From: an uncultured Verrucomicrobiota bacterium
GTDB taxonomy: Bacteria > Verrucomicrobiota > Verrucomicrobiia > Limisphaerales > UBA9464
Reading direction: 5' to 3'
NCBI GenBank assembly: GCA_903925515.1
Contig: CAIYFP010000179.1
Coordinates: 1-27,714, forward strand
Length of the DNA stretch: 27,714 nucleotides
Shown: positions 25,697 through 27,714 of the stretch, one piece after another
How positions within the stretch are numbered: the first letter of the stretch is position 1
Layout of the letters: each line of letters opens with the position of its first letter
Notes under the pieces: model-generated
Seen by the model: only the letters and a program-made list of their open reading frames with translations
Database searches by the model: none
Told to the model about the DNA's origin: nothing
Made by a program: the position numbers and the translations under genes

Positions 25697-26485
25697 ATGA
25701 AAACCCAACCCAGCCGAGGCGCCTTCACCCTCATCGAGCTCCTTGTGGTCATCGCCATCATCGCCATCCTCGCGGGCATGCTCCTCCCAGCCCTCGCCAA
25801 GGCCAAGTCCAAGGCCCTCTCCACCGCCTGCATCAACAACCTCCGACAGATGGGCCTCGCCTCCCGCCTCTACGCCCAGGACCATCAAGGCCGGTTCCCG
25901 TGGACCTTCACCCTCGTCGGCAACCAGCAGGACCGGAAGTCATGGTACAACTACCTGATGCCCTACCAGCAGACGAAGAAGATCCTCCTCTGCGCCGTCC
26001 GTCCCAAGAAGATCTGGGTCAAGTCCACAGGCTCACCCTTCCTCGCGCCCGCCGAGGCCGAGACCGCCTATCCCATCGACGGCACCATCGGCAACTACGC
26101 CGCCAACTTCCGCCTCGGCGGCTGCTGGTGGCCCTCCACATGGGAGGTCCGGGGCATCACCGAGGAGTCCGTCCGCAACCCCTCCGGCACCGCTCACCTC
26201 TGCGACGGCGGCGTCGCCGCCGCCAACTCCAAGGACCCCCAACGCTCCGTCACCGACGCCTCCAAGAAGAAGCCCGGCTGCTGGATCGTCCATGACCCCG
26301 GCAACGACGCCCCCTGCACAGGCTGCGTCGCCTCCCCGGACGACCCCAACTGGGGTGGACCGGACCCCCGCCATGACCGCCGTTCCAACATCCTCTTTGT
26401 CGATGGACACACCGAATCCCTCCGCCCCCTCCAGTGGTACTACGCCGGCACCCCCTACCTCGACCCCGCCCGCGGCGGCCCCTAG
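25697..26485 (+). CDS. prepilin-like protein with DG-H C-terminal box, copy 2
   Basis: This 262-residue paralog of the preceding gene has the leader MKTQPSRGAFTLIELL and an almost identical first helix through INNLRQMG. The middle differs strongly and carries several cysteines (CWW, CDGG, CTGC). The C-terminal box is RHDRRSNILFVDGHTESL. Again Ala precedes the cleavage point. Tandem duplication followed by divergence of the body is the simplest history. The last 83 bases overlap the start of the ferredoxin gene in another frame. Confidence 0.87.
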   Translation: MKTQPSRGAFTLIELLVVIAIIAILAGMLLPALAKAKSKALSTACINNLRQMGLASRLYAQDHQGRFPWTFTLVGNQQDRKSWYNYLMPYQQTKKILLCAVRPKKIWVKSTGSPFLAPAEAETAYPIDGTIGNYAANFRLGGCWWPSTWEVRGITEESVRNPSGTAHLCDGGVAAANSKDPQRSVTDASKKKPGCWIVHDPGNDAPCTGCVASPDDPNWGGPDPRHDRRSNILFVDGHTESLRPLQWYYAGTPYLDPARGGP

Positions 26486-26819
26486 CCCGGTCCAACGCCA
26501 CATCTTCCTCTGCGCCACCCCAAGCAAGCCCAAGTGCTGCGACCCGGCCCATGGGCTTGACTCATGGGAGTTCCTCAAGCGCCGCCTCAAGGAACTCGGC
26601 CTCGTCGGCCACGGCCCCTCCGTCGCCCGCACCAAGGCCGATTGCCTCCAGGTCTGCCACTCCGGCCCCGTCGCCGTCGTCTATCCCGAGGGCACATGGT
26701 ACGCCCCATGTACCCCGCACAACCTCGAGCGCATCATCCAGGAACATCTCGTCCACGGACGCCCCGTGCATGACCTCGCCATCGCCTCGCGGCCGCTCGC
26801 CGCAACGGGCCATGCCTGA
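26403..26819 (+). CDS. thioredoxin-like [2Fe-2S] ferredoxin
   Basis: This 138-residue protein has the thioredoxin-like [2Fe-2S] ferredoxin pattern. Candidate ligands are Cys37 with Cys45 or Cys46 in FLCATPSKPKCC, and Cys81 and Cys85 in ADCLQVCHSGPV. It carries electrons in the cytoplasm. The recognisable domain begins at RHIFLC (residue 32). The first 30 residues are Pro/Ser/Thr-rich and are read from DNA that also encodes the end of the pseudopilin. No ATG, GTG or TTG lies between 26403 and the domain, so this start or a non-standard one must be used. The stop overlaps the start of the metallopeptidase by eight bases. Confidence 0.8.
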   Translation: MDTPNPSAPSSGTTPAPPTSTPPAAAPSPVQRHIFLCATPSKPKCCDPAHGLDSWEFLKRRLKELGLVGHGPSVARTKADCLQVCHSGPVAVVYPEGTWYAPCTPHNLERIIQEHLVHGRPVHDLAIASRPLAATGHA

Positions 26820-27531
26820 ACGAGCCCCAGCCAGGCCCGCGTCCCCCCTCCAGCTCGCCCTCGGCGAGCACACGGCCCTCGTCTGGTTCAAGCCCCACCC
26901 CACCGCCCGCTTCTACCGCCTCACCCTCCAACGCGACGGCTCCTTCCGCTGCACCATCCCAACGCGCGGCAACCTCGCCGACGCCCAGGACTTCGTCGGG
27001 CGCCACCTCTCATGGATGGAGTCGCGCCTCGTCCGCCGTTCCCTGCGCCCTCTCCCGCCCAACGAATGGCGACTCGGCCTCCCCGTCTGGTTCCGGGGCG
27101 TCCCCACCCCCATCGTCCGCGCCCCGGACGGCCCCCACCTCCTCCTCGGCGACCTCCCCATCCCCACCCCGGACCCCCAGCAACACGACCTCCGCATCCC
27201 CGTCGAACGCGCCCTCAGGAACCTCGCCGCCACCGAGCTCCCCAACCGGGTCCATGTCCTCGCCTCGCCCCACGGGCTCTCCCCGTCCGCCATCCACGTC
27301 CGAAACCAACGCTCCCGCTGGGGCTCGTGCTCCGCACGCGGCCGCATCTCCCTCAACTGGCGCCTCGTGCAGGTCCCGCCCCACATCCGCGACTACATCA
27401 TCCTCCACGAGCTCGCCCACCTCCGGCACCTGAACCACTCCCCAAGCTTCTGGAACGAGGTCCGACGCCTGTGCCCCGGCTTCGAGGCCGCCGAATCATG
27501 GATCAAGGCCTTTGGCAACCAGTTCCTCTAG
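26812..27531 (+). CDS. YgjP-like (DUF45) zinc metallopeptidase domain protein
   Basis: This 239-residue protein is of the YgjP/DUF45 family. The zinc motif HELAH (199-203) lies in YIILHELAHLRHLNHSPSFW, with a third ligand His209. Upstream are the family blocks RNQRSRWGSCSARGRISLNWRL and an N-terminal beta-rich part. It is a cytoplasmic protein. A peptidase-like fold is clear, but substrates of the family are not settled. The start at 26812 overlaps the ferredoxin stop by eight bases, suggesting coupled translation. It is the last gene before the low-GC end of the window. Confidence 0.88.
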   Translation: MPERAPARPASPLQLALGEHTALVWFKPHPTARFYRLTLQRDGSFRCTIPTRGNLADAQDFVGRHLSWMESRLVRRSLRPLPPNEWRLGLPVWFRGVPTPIVRAPDGPHLLLGDLPIPTPDPQQHDLRIPVERALRNLAATELPNRVHVLASPHGLSPSAIHVRNQRSRWGSCSARGRISLNWRLVQVPPHIRDYIILHELAHLRHLNHSPSFWNEVRRLCPGFEAAESWIKAFGNQFL

Positions 27532-27714
27532 CCCAACCCCAAGGACCGGGACAATGGGGTCACATCCAAAGCTTTGATTCTGCTGCAAAACCCCCTGTTT
27601 TTGGAATCGAATCGCCGGCGCTTTGAGGCGTTCAAATCGGTAACGATACCTTTTTGCTTATGGGGCGTTTTGGTTTTCGTGGAAGGTGATTGGATGGGGT
27701 GAAAACGGCCCGGA
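27532..27714. other. low-GC segment at the right edge
   Basis: From about 27550 the base composition falls well below the rest of the window, with runs such as CTGTTTTTGG and CCTTTTTGCTT. No gene is visible. The string AATGGGGTCACATCC resembles short motifs that flank REP-associated tyrosine transposase genes, but this is from memory and no transposase is inside the window. Confidence 0.35.

Overview
The window is GC-rich and densely coded. The best guess for its source is Verrucomicrobiota, possibly a Pedosphaera/Limisphaera-like lineage, with Planctomycetota as the alternative. This rests on lineage-typical families: a PSD1-type cytochrome paired with a Tat-exported DUF1501 protein, a Planctomycete-cytochrome (PSCyt1) remnant, two tandem prepilin-like proteins ending in a DG-H box, and DUF5009 membrane acyltransferases. 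No rRNA, tRNA, CRISPR array or complete insertion sequence was seen.

Layout, left to right. (1) 1-1960: the possible tail of an upstream gene, a DUF1684 lipoprotein (+), then about 750 bp without a convincing gene that holds one copy of a dispersed repeat. (2) 1961-4373 (-): two tandem paralogous DUF5009/HGSNAT-like membrane proteins. (3) 4573-7136 (+): a two-gene ABC exporter, ATPase and permease, joined by an ATGA overlap. (4) 7172-11401 (-): a PSD1 cytochrome followed by a DUF1501 protein. (5) 11402-11762: intergenic DNA with a strong hairpin and the second repeat copy. (6) 11763-21084 (-): seven closely spaced genes. In transcription order they are a response regulator/PAS/PP2C phosphatase, an enterochelin-esterase-like hydrolase, an FeS-type (6-4) photolyase, a degraded PSCyt1 cytochrome, an FMN-reductase/sugar-isomerase fusion, an S9 peptidase and a nucleotidyltransferase. 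(7) 21517-24725 (-): a heavy-metal P-type ATPase with an unusual C-terminal membrane extension and a small one-heme cytochrome. (8) 24831-27531 (+): two pseudopilin-like proteins, a thioredoxin-fold [2Fe-2S] ferredoxin whose start lies inside the preceding gene, and a YgjP-like metallopeptidase. (9) 27532-27714: a sharp drop in GC, possibly the edge of a mobile element.

How the genes may work together. PSD1 and DUF1501 form a standard secreted pair. The P-type ATPase and cytochrome probably serve metal or haem-protein maturation. The photolyase run combines FAD/FeS, FMN and haem proteins, so a redox theme is possible, but operon membership is inferred only from strand and spacing. I see no clear new defence or mobile system. 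The most unusual items are the reductase/isomerase fusion, the extended P-type ATPase without the usual HP motif, the frameshifted cytochrome just before the fusion gene, and the 83-nt dual-coding overlap at the ferredoxin.
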